Source: Flavobacterium sp. (GTDB lineage: Bacteria; Bacteroidota; Bacteroidia; Flavobacteriales; Flavobacteriaceae). Taken from it: a stretch of 64,000 nt of DNA. The stretch is taken from contig JACMLU010000005.1 of NCBI GenBank assembly GCA_014379405.1, positions 186,001-250,000 on the forward strand, read 5' to 3'. Positions 10,128-21,420 of this stretch are shown piece by piece (the first letter of the stretch is position 1; every line of letters begins with the position of its first letter). The notes under the pieces were generated by a model. That model did not search any database, was not told the DNA's origin, and was given only the letters and a program-made list of their open reading frames with translations. The position numbers and the translations under genes are program-made.

Positions 10128-10192
10128 GTATGATGTTTATCATACATATCTACCCAAAATTGGATGACTTTGTATGATTTTGTCATACATAT
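10128..10192. promoter_or_regulatory. paired palindromes upstream of the orphan lipoprotein gene
   Basis: Two similar dyads, GTATGATGTTTATCATAC at 10128-10145 and GTATGATTTTGTCATAC at 10172-10188, each continue into the direct repeat TCATACATAT (10140-10149 and 10183-10192), 43 bp apart. This looks like a duplicated operator or a repeated hairpin. It lies in the 343-bp spacer before the lipoprotein gene, which otherwise shows nothing recognisable apart from a 10-bp arm at 10199-10208. Confidence 0.45.
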
Positions 10193-10273
10193 AAACGAGT
10201 TGGCAGAAATATTAACGCAACCTTTCAAAGAAAAAAGCATCTAATTAAAAATATAACATTTAAAAACAAAATT

Positions 10274-10849
10274 ATGAAAACTAAAATTTTAATATTTACA
10301 GCTATTATTTTGACATTAATTTCTTGTTCAAAAGACAACGATGAAACTATTACTCCAGCAACAAATCCAAACAATGTTTTGGTTTTGAAAGTTGACTATA
10401 GTACAAATCAATTTGAAGGTGGAAAAGAGTTATCATTTACTAAAACTACCTCTAATATGACCATAACTAATCAATATGTTTCTCCTGGAGATTTTGGTAG
10501 TATAAAATTTAAATATCAAGAATTAAACGAAACATTATTTGATGGAACAATAGTTTGGAATGGACTTGGACAAATAAATTATCCTCAAAATCTATTAAAT
10601 GCAAATCAGTTTGATAGAGTTATGACAGCAGATTTTGTAACTCCAAATGCAGGATTTGAGAATTTATTTAATCCTAACAGCTCAACATATAATTATAACA
10701 CAATTTGGACTTCAGTTCAAAATTTAGTCAAGGTTAGGCAATATTTAAACTCAAACCCGAATGCAACGGTTAAAATTTTTCTTTACACTCCAAGCGTTGG
10801 TATTGGAAATCCAGCAGAATGGGATTGGATTATTTTTATGAAAAACTAA
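10274..10849 (+). CDS. hypothetical lipoprotein
   Basis: 191 residues of unknown function. The N-terminus MKTKILIFTAIILTLISCSKD is a lipoprotein signal peptide with the lipobox cysteine at 18, so the mature protein is probably membrane-anchored in the periplasm or outer membrane. The rest is Asn/Thr-rich and looks like a small beta protein; I recognise no family. It stands alone between two minus-strand genes. Paired palindromes lie 85-145 bp upstream, and 10-bp inverted arms flank the gene (GTTGGCAGAA at 10199-10208, TTCTGCCAAC at 10861-10870). AT-rich composition and the flanking repeats would fit acquisition as a unit, but that is inference. Confidence 0.75.
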   Translation: MKTKILIFTAIILTLISCSKDNDETITPATNPNNVLVLKVDYSTNQFEGGKELSFTKTTSNMTITNQYVSPGDFGSIKFKYQELNETLFDGTIVWNGLGQINYPQNLLNANQFDRVMTADFVTPNAGFENLFNPNSSTYNYNTIWTSVQNLVKVRQYLNSNPNATVKIFLYTPSVGIGNPAEWDWIIFMKN

Positions 10850-10860
10850 ATAAAAAATAC

Positions 10861-10975
10861 TTCTGCCAACAGGTACTACAACGGATTTGGGCAATTGGCT
10901 TAATGGGAAGTTGATTTTGTATTTGGGATGATTTGGCAAAACGCTTCAAATATGGAAATTCTATTAAACACATCC
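10861..10975. other. non-coding tail after lipoprotein gene, sharing a motif with 14213-14344
   Basis: Begins TTCTGCCAACAGGTACTAC. A closely similar motif, TCTGCTAACAGGCG, starts the spacer after the other orphan gene at 13622-14200. I recall comparable tails behind orphan genes in other Bacteroidota genomes, but cannot name an element. The first ten bases are the exact inverse of 10199-10208. Confidence 0.4.
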
Positions 10976-11000
10976 GAAGAAATATCCTGTATTCAACAAA

Positions 11001-11031
11001 CAAAAAAAGGCAGTCTGTTGCCAGACCACCT
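11001..11031 (-). terminator. intrinsic terminator of katG
   Basis: On the minus strand a 10-bp stem (11022-11031 with 11008-11017, two G-T pairs) closes a GCAA loop and runs into seven T (11002-11008). It lies 27 bases after the katG stop. Confidence 0.8.
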
Positions 11032-11057
11032 TTAAAATAATACTATAAAATTGGTAA

Positions 11058-13478
<2,421 letters not shown>

Positions 13479-13621
13479 CTATCTCTATTTGTAAAGTTTT
13501 TTTGATATATTTGAAAGAAATATATACCGAAACAAACCTTAGCTAATCTACCCTAATTTGAGTAGATATACGAATGTTTGTTTCGTTTATAAATAAATTA
13601 GCAACCATAATAAAACACATT

Positions 13622-14200
13622 ATGAAAAAATATATATTTATTTTAACAACAATCCTTTTAGCCCTAACTCCGTTAATAATATATATTTATAAATTTAGTT
13701 CAAATGGAATTTCAAACAATCCAGAACAATGGAGCAACTTTTCAACATTTTGCAATATAACATTGAGTTTAGGCAATCTGATTGTTTTTGTTTGGCTAAC
13801 TCTTGAAATCCATAAATACAACAAACTGAAAGATCAAGAAAATATAAAACCCATTATTAGTTTTTTCAAGCGTCAAAATAGTGAATTCTATGTAATTGAA
13901 AATATTGGATTACGAGCTGCTATCGATTTGAAAATTAAAAAGAATATTAATGATAATGAATGGGAAATTGAAAAAAATTATTACACATTACCTCCAGGAG
14001 AAAAAATCGAATTAAATTGGACAACAGAAAGTATGGAATTAGGAGCTACTTATAAAGATATAAATAATGAAAAGCACTATTCCTATATGACTGGAAATGT
14101 ACTTACATATTTTGATGATAAAACTGGAAAAGAAAAGTTTGCAGAAATATATAAAAAAGTCAATTATCCAAAGATGAACAATTATATTTTTTCAATTTGA
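13622..14200 (+). CDS. hypothetical membrane protein
   Basis: From the ATG at 13622 the product has 192 residues; an in-frame ATG at 13574 would add 16. Two membrane segments are visible (YIFILTTILLALTPLIIYIY and, after an Asn/Trp-rich loop, ITLSLGNLIVFVWLTLEIH). A charged cytoplasmic or periplasmic domain of about 125 residues follows, with beta-rich character (YVIENIGLRAAIDLKIKKN). I do not recognise the family. The gene is AT-rich, isolated between katG and the L,D-transpeptidase gene, and followed by a long imperfect hairpin. It could be an acquired gene. Confidence 0.65.
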   Translation: MKKYIFILTTILLALTPLIIYIYKFSSNGISNNPEQWSNFSTFCNITLSLGNLIVFVWLTLEIHKYNKLKDQENIKPIISFFKRQNSEFYVIENIGLRAAIDLKIKKNINDNEWEIEKNYYTLPPGEKIELNWTTESMELGATYKDINNEKHYSYMTGNVLTYFDDKTGKEKFAEIYKKVNYPKMNNYIFSI

Positions 14201-14212
14201 GATTAAATTACG

Positions 14213-14344
14213 TCTGCTAACAGGCGTTTGGCAAGATTGCGAATTTTGTAGTAAATACACGTTTACATTTCGCAAGAAATTTTATCTTTAACAGAAAATA
14301 ATCGGTTCCGAAGCTCGCAACCTCGCCAAGCGACCAACCGTTTA
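14213..14344. repeat. long imperfect hairpin after orphan membrane gene
   Basis: Arms 14226-14242 and 14315-14331 pair over 17 positions, with every mismatch a transition (G-T type). A small inner hairpin, GTAAATACACGTTTAC, lies at 14250-14265. The start, TCTGCTAACAGGCG, resembles the tail at 10861. The layout recalls a recombination hairpin such as attC, but the attC consensus boxes are not matched. Confidence 0.5.
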
Positions 14345-14373
14345 AAAAAACAGGCTCTCACCTCTTTTTCGTT

Positions 14374-15960
14374 TTATTCATAAATCAATTCTGCCAATCG
14401 TTGGTCTCTTTCATAGACGTCTTTGAAGAAATAGATTTGACCGTCATCACGAACCCAAGCGGTAAAATAACCAATATAAACCGGAATTTTATTTTTTAAA
14501 ACATATATATTTTCTTTGCCGCGGTGCATTGCTTCGTCAATTTTTTCGGGTGTCCAAGCCTTGTCGTTTTCGAGAATCTTGATGGCCAATTCTCGTGGTT
14601 TTGCCACTCGAATACAACCGTGGCTGTAGGCTCGAACCTCATTGGCAAACAATCCTTTGGAAGGTGTGTCGTGCAAATAAATATTGTTGGAATTGGGAAA
14701 CATAAATTTCACCAAGCCCAATGAATTCTTTTCGCCGGGTTTTTGGCGCACTTGGCCATTGTTCCATTCCATATTGTGTTGGGACAAATAATTGGGATTT
14801 TTGACTATCCCGGGTTTTATCTCTTTATTGATGATACTGGTGGGTACATTCCAATACGGACTGAAAACTATATAACTCATTTTACCACTGAAAATAACCG
14901 TTTTGTTCATCTCCTTGCCTACCACGACCGCAGAACTCAAAACCGTTTTTCCGTCGCGTTTAAAATACAGATTGTAGGAAGGAATATTGACCACGATGTA
15001 TTCAGGTGCTTTTTCCAATTTGGGATCAATCCAACGGCAACGTTCCATATTCACCATTATTTGTTTGATGCGTTCCCCGATGGGCACATTCATTTCATCA
15101 ATATGTTTGGGCAGTATTTTAGTACCGTCTTTGAAGCCATTTCTACCAAAATATTGGGTAACTCCTATTTGCATATCGGCATCATAAACTACACTTTTGG
15201 AATCTGATTTTAAATCATCCGTCAAAAACAAATGATTTCTAATTTGGCGAATGGCTTGTGCACTATCACCTGGTTTAAAGGATTTAAAATCAGCAGGAAC
15301 TGCAATAGAATCCCAGCCACCTTTGGTTTCGATATCCCGGTATTTTTTAAGAAAAACACGAAGTTTGGCATATTGACTAAAAAGTAAAGCGTCGTCCTGA
15401 ACTCCTTTTTTAGGGTTCAACAAAATAGAATCTAATAAACTCGTGAAGGCTATTTCTTTTCGAGGCAGCAACCAACCCATTTGTTTAGTCACTTTTTCGG
15501 GAATTCCTTTATAAACTTTATCGGCATAAAACAAATACAAATTACTGAGCATCAACTCAGCATTTTCAACTGATAAATTGGTGTCCGAATCGGAATTAAA
15601 AATGGTTTCCAAATCTTTTTCATAAGGAAATTGGGCTTTAACCCCTTCATCTTCCAAGCTTTCATATTTAGCAAACAAAGTATTACCAAACTCAACAATT
15701 CCTTGTTTATCATGCCAAATACTCTTAAACTGATGTTTGGCATACAACTTCTGGAGATCCTCTTGATACGATTTTAATTCAGGATATTTTTCGTAAAAAT
15801 CAACAATAGCAATTGAATCAATTGAAACGACAATGTATTTTAACGCTCCCGTTTTGGTTGTGGGATTCGAAAATTCTGCTTCTTTCTTGGAATTGCAGGA
15901 AGTTGCAACAATCCAAAACCCTAAACTGGCACAAACAAGTAATACTAGGTGTTTTTTCAT
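14374..15960 (-). CDS. L,D-transpeptidase (YcbB/LdtD-like) lipoprotein
   Basis: A cell-wall enzyme predicted to form 3-3 peptidoglycan cross-links or attach proteins to peptidoglycan. 528 residues. A lipoprotein signal ends at Cys22 (VATSCNSKKE). A long helical scaffold region precedes the YkuD catalytic domain. The catalytic motif is YSHGCIRVAKPRELA with Cys449 as nucleophile, preceded by a supporting histidine in IYLHDTPSKGLF. Size and order resemble the YcbB class rather than the small Ldt enzymes. The next gene upstream on the same strand is the AI-2E-type permease, 86 bp away; cotranscription is possible. Identity secure at family level; the precise reaction is inferred. Confidence 0.9.
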   Translation of the reverse strand: MKKHLVLLVCASLGFWIVATSCNSKKEAEFSNPTTKTGALKYIVVSIDSIAIVDFYEKYPELKSYQEDLQKLYAKHQFKSIWHDKQGIVEFGNTLFAKYESLEDEGVKAQFPYEKDLETIFNSDSDTNLSVENAELMLSNLYLFYADKVYKGIPEKVTKQMGWLLPRKEIAFTSLLDSILLNPKKGVQDDALLFSQYAKLRVFLKKYRDIETKGGWDSIAVPADFKSFKPGDSAQAIRQIRNHLFLTDDLKSDSKSVVYDADMQIGVTQYFGRNGFKDGTKILPKHIDEMNVPIGERIKQIMVNMERCRWIDPKLEKAPEYIVVNIPSYNLYFKRDGKTVLSSAVVVGKEMNKTVIFSGKMSYIVFSPYWNVPTSIINKEIKPGIVKNPNYLSQHNMEWNNGQVRQKPGEKNSLGLVKFMFPNSNNIYLHDTPSKGLFANEVRAYSHGCIRVAKPRELAIKILENDKAWTPEKIDEAMHRGKENIYVLKNKIPVYIGYFTAWVRDDGQIYFFKDVYERDQRLAELIYE

Positions 15961-16046
15961 GGGATATTTTTACTAAAAGTATTGAAATTGCTTGTGATTA
16001 TAAAAATCGGGAAGAACTATTCTAAAGTTGCTACTAAAAAAAAGAA

Positions 16047-17123
16047 TTAATTTTCAGTTTCCAACCACATCATAAAGAGTTTGTACCCAATTGTAAGTAT
16101 GATAGCTCCAAGAAACAATCCGATGAAACCGTTGAAAATAAATCCTCCAATGGCACCCAAAAATATCACGAGCATAGGAGCTGGCGCATTTCTGCCTAAT
16201 AAAATAGGTTTTAAAACATTGTCTGCCAAAAGTGTAATTCCCAACCAAATAGCCAGAATTACGGCAGTGGTAGTATCCGAAACAGAAAACATATAAATGG
16301 CAACCGGAATCGCAATTGGTCCAACTCCAACTTGGATAATGGCCAGAATAAGACATAAAATAGTCCATAGCCCCGCAAAAGGAACCCCTGCAATAAAAAA
16401 GCCAAGACCTGCCATAGTGGTCTGAATAACGGCAACTCCCAGAATTCCTTTAACCACGTTTCGAATGGTGATCACCGATATTTCAGTAAAATTTTCGGCA
16501 TTTTTGCCCGCCAATTTTGTAAAAATTTTATGGGTTACCTCTGCTGAAGAATCAGCATAAATCAATAAAAAACCTGCAATAATTATGGACACGATAAAAG
16601 ATAAAAGTCCTTTTCCAACACCTGCCAAGGCCAATAACAAGAAAGAACCATATACTTTTATCTGATTGGAATACTTCACAATCGTTTCCTGCAAATTATC
16701 CGAAGCCAGTTGCCAGATATCGATGATTGGTTTTGCAATTGAAGGCCAGTTTGCCGTACTTCCTGCAGGAGGAGGAATTAAAGGTTTGCCTGTATTGAAC
16801 AATTCACGAAAATGATTGATTCCTTCATAAAGAGAATACATAATTAACCCACTTGGGATTAAAATCAAACTCAACAAAAATAACGTCAGAACAATACCTG
16901 CTAAAATCCTTCTACCTCTAAAAATCTTTACTAGAATTGTATGAATTGGATAAATGGCAATGGCAATAACAATAGCCCAAATAAGGATTAAAACAAAAGG
17001 TCTCAGAATGTCAAAACACCACATTAACAGCAATGACAAAACTCCAAGCCTGATTAGAGTATCAACTATTTTTTCAAAATTAAAGGACATAACATTTGTG
17101 TTTTTTGATTCCATAATTGACAT
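16047..17123 (-). CDS. AI-2E family transporter (PerM/YdiK-like)
   Basis: 358 residues with about eight membrane segments, arranged as in the AI-2E exporter/PerM family: paired N-terminal helices (VLSLLLMWCFDILRPFVLIL), a soluble loop with IPPPAGSTANWPSIAKPIID, and a C-terminal block that includes PIAIPVAIYMFSVSD and GGFIFNGFIGLFLGAII. The family name comes from one autoinducer-2 exporter; most members have unknown substrates, and flavobacteria are not expected to need AI-2 export on this evidence. The start could be 17123 (MSIMESKN) or the ATG three codons later. Confidence 0.88.
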   Translation of the reverse strand: MSIMESKNTNVMSFNFEKIVDTLIRLGVLSLLLMWCFDILRPFVLILIWAIVIAIAIYPIHTILVKIFRGRRILAGIVLTLFLLSLILIPSGLIMYSLYEGINHFRELFNTGKPLIPPPAGSTANWPSIAKPIIDIWQLASDNLQETIVKYSNQIKVYGSFLLLALAGVGKGLLSFIVSIIIAGFLLIYADSSAEVTHKIFTKLAGKNAENFTEISVITIRNVVKGILGVAVIQTTMAGLGFFIAGVPFAGLWTILCLILAIIQVGVGPIAIPVAIYMFSVSDTTTAVILAIWLGITLLADNVLKPILLGRNAPAPMLVIFLGAIGGFIFNGFIGLFLGAIILTIGYKLFMMWLETEN

Positions 17124-17261
17124 CTTTAGTTTTATATGGAAGTAAATGTATAAAAAAACGTTAAAAAAGAAAAAACTTCACTGAAAAACAACTGGAATTA
17201 ATCTTATTAAAATTCTTTTTACCTTTTCAATACTTTATATTTGTTCAATAAATATTCTCTT

Positions 17262-18689
17262 ATGGAAGAATGTATTTCGGTATTTGATATGTTAAAAATT
17301 GGTGTTGGCCCTTCAAGCTCACACACTCTTGGTCCTTGGCGAGCTGCCGAGCGTTTTCTGGGTGAATTGCGGAACGAAAATCTATTGAACTCCATCATCA
17401 GGGTAAAAGTGGATTTATACGGTTCTCTCTCCTTGACTGGAAAAGGGCACGCCACTGATTTTGCCATAATGTTGGGATTGAGTGGTCAAGACCCCGAAAC
17501 CATTCCGATAGCAAACATTTCTAAAATTGTAAAAACAATTCAGGACAACAATAAAATAATTCTCGGAAACGAAATCACGATTCCTTTCCATTTTTTGGAA
17601 GACATTGTATTCAACAAAAACTTCCTTCCGTTTCACGCCAATGGTTTGTCTTTTACTGCCTATACCACTGATAATAAAGAATATTCCTCGACCTATTACT
17701 CCATCGGTGGTGGATTTGTCGTGGTGGAAGAACGCGTCAATGCCAAAAAGAAGATCCAGATAAAATGTGCCTTTCCTTTCCCCATCAACAAAGCGGACGA
17801 GCTCTTGAATTATACCCTTCAGGAAAATAAGAAAATTTCTGAAATTGTTTATGAAAATGAAAAATCGATGCGTCCCGAAGCCGAAATTCACCACGAATTG
17901 ATGCGCATTTGGAACACAATGCTCGAATGTATGTATATCGGATGCCATTCCGAAGGGATTCTTCCGGGCGGCTTGAACGTTCGCCGCAGGGCATTCGATA
18001 TGCACCAACACCTCATCGGCCTCTCGAATTATGATTCGCCACAAACTTGGCTGGAACAAATTCGCTTGACGGAAGTAAAGTTTCGCCAAATCTTGAAATG
18101 GGTCTGTTGTTTTGCATTGGCTGTCAACGAAGTAAATGCTGCTTTGGGTCGCGTGGTTACGGCTCCGACCAACGGAAGTGCGGGTGTAATCCCAGCCGTT
18201 TTAATGTATTATTTGGTCATAGAAAACCACGAAGCTGGCGAAAAAGAAATCAAGCAATTTTTGATGGTTGCTGGAGAAATTGGTAGTATTTTCAAAAAAG
18301 GTTCCACCATCTCCGCTGCAATGGGCGGTTGTCAGGCAGAAATCGGCGTATCCTCGGCGATGGCTGCGGCCGCTTTATGCGAATTAATGGGCGGAACACC
18401 GGCACAAGTTTTAATGGCTGCCGAAATTGCCATGGAACATCATCTGGGTTTAACTTGTGATCCCATTGGCGGTTTGGTTCAAATTCCATGCATCGAAAGA
18501 AACACGATGGGAGCATTAAAAGCCATCAATGCTGCCGAATTAGCCTTGGAAACAGATCCTAAAAATGCAAAAGTTCCATTGGATAAAGTCATTGACACAA
18601 TGTGGCAGACTGCCAAAGACATGAACAACAAGTACAAGGAAACTTCTGAAGGCGGATTGGCAGTAGCCGTAAATATGGCAGATTGCTAA
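17262..18689 (+). CDS. sdaA: L-serine ammonia-lyase (L-serine dehydratase), iron-sulfur type
   Basis: Converts L-serine to pyruvate and ammonia with a 4Fe-4S cluster. From the ATG at 17262 it is 475 residues: the beta-type domain (about 1-160, opening [20 protein letters not shown]) fused to the alpha-type catalytic domain. The latter has [28 protein letters not shown] and [18 protein letters not shown], whose cysteines are the cluster ligands. A TTG seven codons upstream (17241) also opens the frame but is a poor choice. A DUF2809 gene begins six bases after the stop, so the two are probably cotranscribed. Confidence 0.95.
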   Translation: MEECISVFDMLKIGVGPSSSHTLGPWRAAERFLGELRNENLLNSIIRVKVDLYGSLSLTGKGHATDFAIMLGLSGQDPETIPIANISKIVKTIQDNNKIILGNEITIPFHFLEDIVFNKNFLPFHANGLSFTAYTTDNKEYSSTYYSIGGGFVVVEERVNAKKKIQIKCAFPFPINKADELLNYTLQENKKISEIVYENEKSMRPEAEIHHELMRIWNTMLECMYIGCHSEGILPGGLNVRRRAFDMHQHLIGLSNYDSPQTWLEQIRLTEVKFRQILKWVCCFALAVNEVNAALGRVVTAPTNGSAGVIPAVLMYYLVIENHEAGEKEIKQFLMVAGEIGSIFKKGSTISAAMGGCQAEIGVSSAMAAAALCELMGGTPAQVLMAAEIAMEHHLGLTCDPIGGLVQIPCIERNTMGALKAINAAELALETDPKNAKVPLDKVIDTMWQTAKDMNNKYKETSEGGLAVAVNMADC

Positions 18690-18695
18690 TTTATT

Positions 18696-19079
18696 ATGCT
18701 AAAAAACAGTCGCTCTTTTTATTTCATTCTAATAATCACCACAATTATACTCGGTATTTTATCCCGAAAGATTGATGGTGCTCCAACTTTTTTTGGAGAC
18801 ACTTTATATGCCGTTATGGTTTATTTCGGGATTCGAATGTTGTTCATCAATTTAAACTTTAAAAAATCGGCAATATTGGCGACCGCTTTTTGCTTTTGCA
18901 TTGAATTTGTTCAACTGTATCAAGCTGAATGGATTTTGGAAATTCGAAGAACGACCTTGGGACATTATGTCTTGGGCCAAGGTTTTCTTTGGAGTGATTT
19001 GGGGTTTTATATTCTTGGGGTCCTAATAGCGTTTTGGATTGATATTAATTTGGTTAAAAAAAAACCATTCCTAAATTAG
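18696..19079 (+). CDS. DUF2809 small membrane protein
   Basis: 127 residues with three to four membrane helices. The features I associate with DUF2809 are visible: GILSRKIDGAPTFFGDTLYA near the N-terminus, FCIEFVQLYQAEWILEIRRT in the middle, and GQGFLWSDLGFYILGVLI at the end. The function of the family is unknown. It starts six bases after the serine dehydratase stop, the only sign of coupling; no functional link is evident. Confidence 0.85.
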   Translation: MLKNSRSFYFILIITTIILGILSRKIDGAPTFFGDTLYAVMVYFGIRMLFINLNFKKSAILATAFCFCIEFVQLYQAEWILEIRRTTLGHYVLGQGFLWSDLGFYILGVLIAFWIDINLVKKKPFLN

Positions 19080-19096
19080 ACTGTCTTTAAAAAAAA

Positions 19097-19131
19097 TTTC
19101 GTCGCGGTTTGGTATTCAAACTGCAACGAAA
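19097..19131 (+). terminator. hairpin after the sdaA-DUF2809 unit
   Basis: Arms 19097-19111 and 19117-19131 pair over 15 bp with two imperfect positions and a five-base loop, 17 bases after the DUF2809 stop. The following T tract is weak (TATTTA), so termination is probable rather than certain. The 19080-19376 spacer otherwise holds the 142-bp palindrome listed next. Confidence 0.5.
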
Positions 19132-19181
19132 TATTTAGACCATTTGCTTTTGATTTTGCTGGAATAAAATAGCACCATCTC

Positions 19182-19323
19182 TTCGAGTGATTTTGAATAG
19201 TAATGCGACAGCTTTACTATTCAATCCCGAAAGCTTTCGGGAGTATCGAGAAGCCTACAACATAAGAGTTCTCGATACATTTCATTAAAAAAAGCTATCG
19301 CATTTTTTAATGAAACACTCGAA
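19182..19323. repeat. 142-bp palindromic element with hairpin-bearing arms (MITE-like)
   Basis: Outer arms TTCGAGTG (19182-19189) and CACTCGAA (19316-19323), and inner arms GTATCGAGAA (19243-19252) and TTCTCGATAC (19269-19278), are exact inverses. Each half carries its own hairpin: GAATAGTAA/TTACTATTC (19195-19222) and a TTTCATTAAAAAA stem (19280-19315). The two hairpin loops, TGCGACAGC and GCTATCGCA, are complementary in eight of nine positions. A perfect 16-bp palindrome CCCGAAAGCTTTCGGG lies at 19226-19241. No reading frame. Confidence 0.8.
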
Positions 19324-19376
19324 CAGACGTAGAGCTAAATTGATTTATCAGGGAAATTTAAAGACTATATTTACAC

Positions 19377-21311
19377 TTATTTCCTTTCCAATTCCAAGTT
19401 AACAATAGGCTGATAAACGAAAGGTACTTCTTCAATTTCTACATCGCTCTTGTCTAATCCAAAAGCTCTTGTGTCTGAAAGCGACCAATTTTTAAGCATA
19501 TAATAAGTGTGCAACAGCAAACTGTCCTTAACCGTAAATTCATTTTCAACGGACAAGAATTTTTCGAGAATAATAAATTTAAAATCTGGTTCCGCATTGT
19601 ATTTAGTAGAGCCATCAGGACGAATATGCAAACTTAACTCCTTGTTTTTTACCAAATTTTGAACAATTTTCTTGAAATACAACTCTACTCTGGGTTGAAT
19701 CCTAAAACCAATATTCAATACAATTTTGATTACTTTATCATCCAATATTTCGAGCACTTCATAATTTAATGTAAATGGCTCATTGGTTCTATTGATATGG
19801 AAAAACCAGTAAACATCGGCTCTTTTTGGCTTTTTTGAAAAAATGGATTTCAATATTTTTTCTTCTATTTCATAATTCCTGTCCGCTTTAGATAAATAAA
19901 TCAAATGAGTGGCATACTTGGGAATACTATCGTCGTTACTCAGTTCATCCAGTTTTTGGGTATGCTCGGTCAAATTGGTAAACTTCAAAAATTTGTTGTT
20001 TATTTTTCTAGCAAAATACCAAGTGTACATCGTCATAAAAATTAAAAGTTCGAAGAACAGGAACATCCAACGTTCTTTTATTTTTACAATATTGGCAATA
20101 AAAAAAGCAATTTCAATAACAACAAAAATAGTTATGATTATTCCAATCAAGATTCTGTTCATCTTTCGAATGTAAATCAAATAATAATTCAAAAGAACTG
20201 TTGTCATCAACATGGCAATAGTAATCGAAAATCCGTAGGCCGCTTCCATATTGGAAGAATTTTTAAAATATAAAATCATCAAAATACAACCAATCCAAAG
20301 AATGGTATTTACAGATGGAATATAAATTTGCCCCTTTAAATTGGTTGGATTACGCATCCTCACCCGTGGCCAGAAATTAAGTGACATCGCTTCGTTTATC
20401 AAGGTGTAAGAACCACTTATCAAGGCTTGAGAAGCAATAATGGCTGCAAAAGTGGCAATAATAACACCCGAAAGTAAAAACCATTGTGGCATAATAGCAT
20501 AAAAAGGATTTTTCCCATCAAGAAATGTATTCCCTTGAGTCATCAACCAAGATGCTTGTCCTAAATAGTTCACAACTAAAGCAATTTTGACAAAAATCCA
20601 AGTGATTCTAATGTTGTTTTTCCCGCAATGTCCCAAATCAGAATACAAAGCTTCTGCTCCTGTAGTACAAAGGAAAACTGCACCTAAAAGCCAAAAACCG
20701 TGTGGATATTCGGCCAATAATTCATAGGCATAAACGGGGTTTAAAGCTTTTAGAATAGCAGGATGTTCCAATATTTGGACGAATCCCAATACAAAAAGCA
20801 TTGAAAACCAAACTACCATAGCAGGACCAAAAAAGAAGCCCACTTTTTGGGTTCCAAATCGTTGAAAAAAGAACAATGCGGATAAAATTACTATCACTAT
20901 GGGCAAGGTTGGAATGCCGGGAACCACGTCTACTAAGCCCTCCACGGCAGAGGCCACAGAAATGGGAGGCGTAATAATTCCATCGGCCAAAAGTGTTGTG
21001 GCACCGAGAATTGTTGGGATAACCAGTTTTCCTTTACCAAAACGTTTTACCAATGCATAAAGGGAAAAAACACCTCCTTCGCCGTGATTGTCTGCCGAAA
21101 GAGTCAACAAAATATATTTGAATGTAGTTTGAAAAGTAAGTGTCCAGAAAATACAGGAAATCCCACCATAAACTAATAATTCGGAGATTTCTCTTTGCCC
21201 AATAATGGCTTTCATCACATATAGTGGACTTGTTCCAATGTCGCCGTAAATGATTCCCAACGCCACTAAAAGTGAAGCTGCAGTGACTTTTTGAATGGTT
21301 GACTTATTCAT
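19377..21311 (-). CDS. kup: KUP-family potassium uptake protein
   Basis: An inner-membrane K+ symporter. 644 residues: about twelve membrane helices in the first ~430 residues and a soluble C-terminal domain. The family signature GIIYGDIGTSPLYVMKAIIG is at the N-terminus, followed by DNHGEGGVFSLYALVKRFGK and LLADGIITPPISVASAVEGL. Length is typical. It is the third gene of a minus-strand row, 109 bp after a KdpE-like regulator which follows a KdpD-like kinase. The kinase/regulator pair normally controls kdpFABC; here its nearest target is kup. Confidence 0.94.
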   Translation of the reverse strand: MNKSTIQKVTAASLLVALGIIYGDIGTSPLYVMKAIIGQREISELLVYGGISCIFWTLTFQTTFKYILLTLSADNHGEGGVFSLYALVKRFGKGKLVIPTILGATTLLADGIITPPISVASAVEGLVDVVPGIPTLPIVIVILSALFFFQRFGTQKVGFFFGPAMVVWFSMLFVLGFVQILEHPAILKALNPVYAYELLAEYPHGFWLLGAVFLCTTGAEALYSDLGHCGKNNIRITWIFVKIALVVNYLGQASWLMTQGNTFLDGKNPFYAIMPQWFLLSGVIIATFAAIIASQALISGSYTLINEAMSLNFWPRVRMRNPTNLKGQIYIPSVNTILWIGCILMILYFKNSSNMEAAYGFSITIAMLMTTVLLNYYLIYIRKMNRILIGIIITIFVVIEIAFFIANIVKIKERWMFLFFELLIFMTMYTWYFARKINNKFLKFTNLTEHTQKLDELSNDDSIPKYATHLIYLSKADRNYEIEEKILKSIFSKKPKRADVYWFFHINRTNEPFTLNYEVLEILDDKVIKIVLNIGFRIQPRVELYFKKIVQNLVKNKELSLHIRPDGSTKYNAEPDFKFIILEKFLSVENEFTVKDSLLLHTYYMLKNWSLSDTRAFGLDKSDVEIEEVPFVYQPIVNLELERK

Positions 21312-21420
21312 TTTATTTTAAATTTTGAATTGAATTTTATAGATTTTTTTGGACATAGAAATCCTGATCACAATGATTTTACATTCTAATTGAAGTTGGT
21401 TATAATAAAATTATTGGTTT

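Noticed and set aside
14211..14344. Integron attC site
   Set aside because: Long wobble-paired hairpin is present, but the RYYYAAC/GTTRRRY boxes do not match and there is no integrase in the window.
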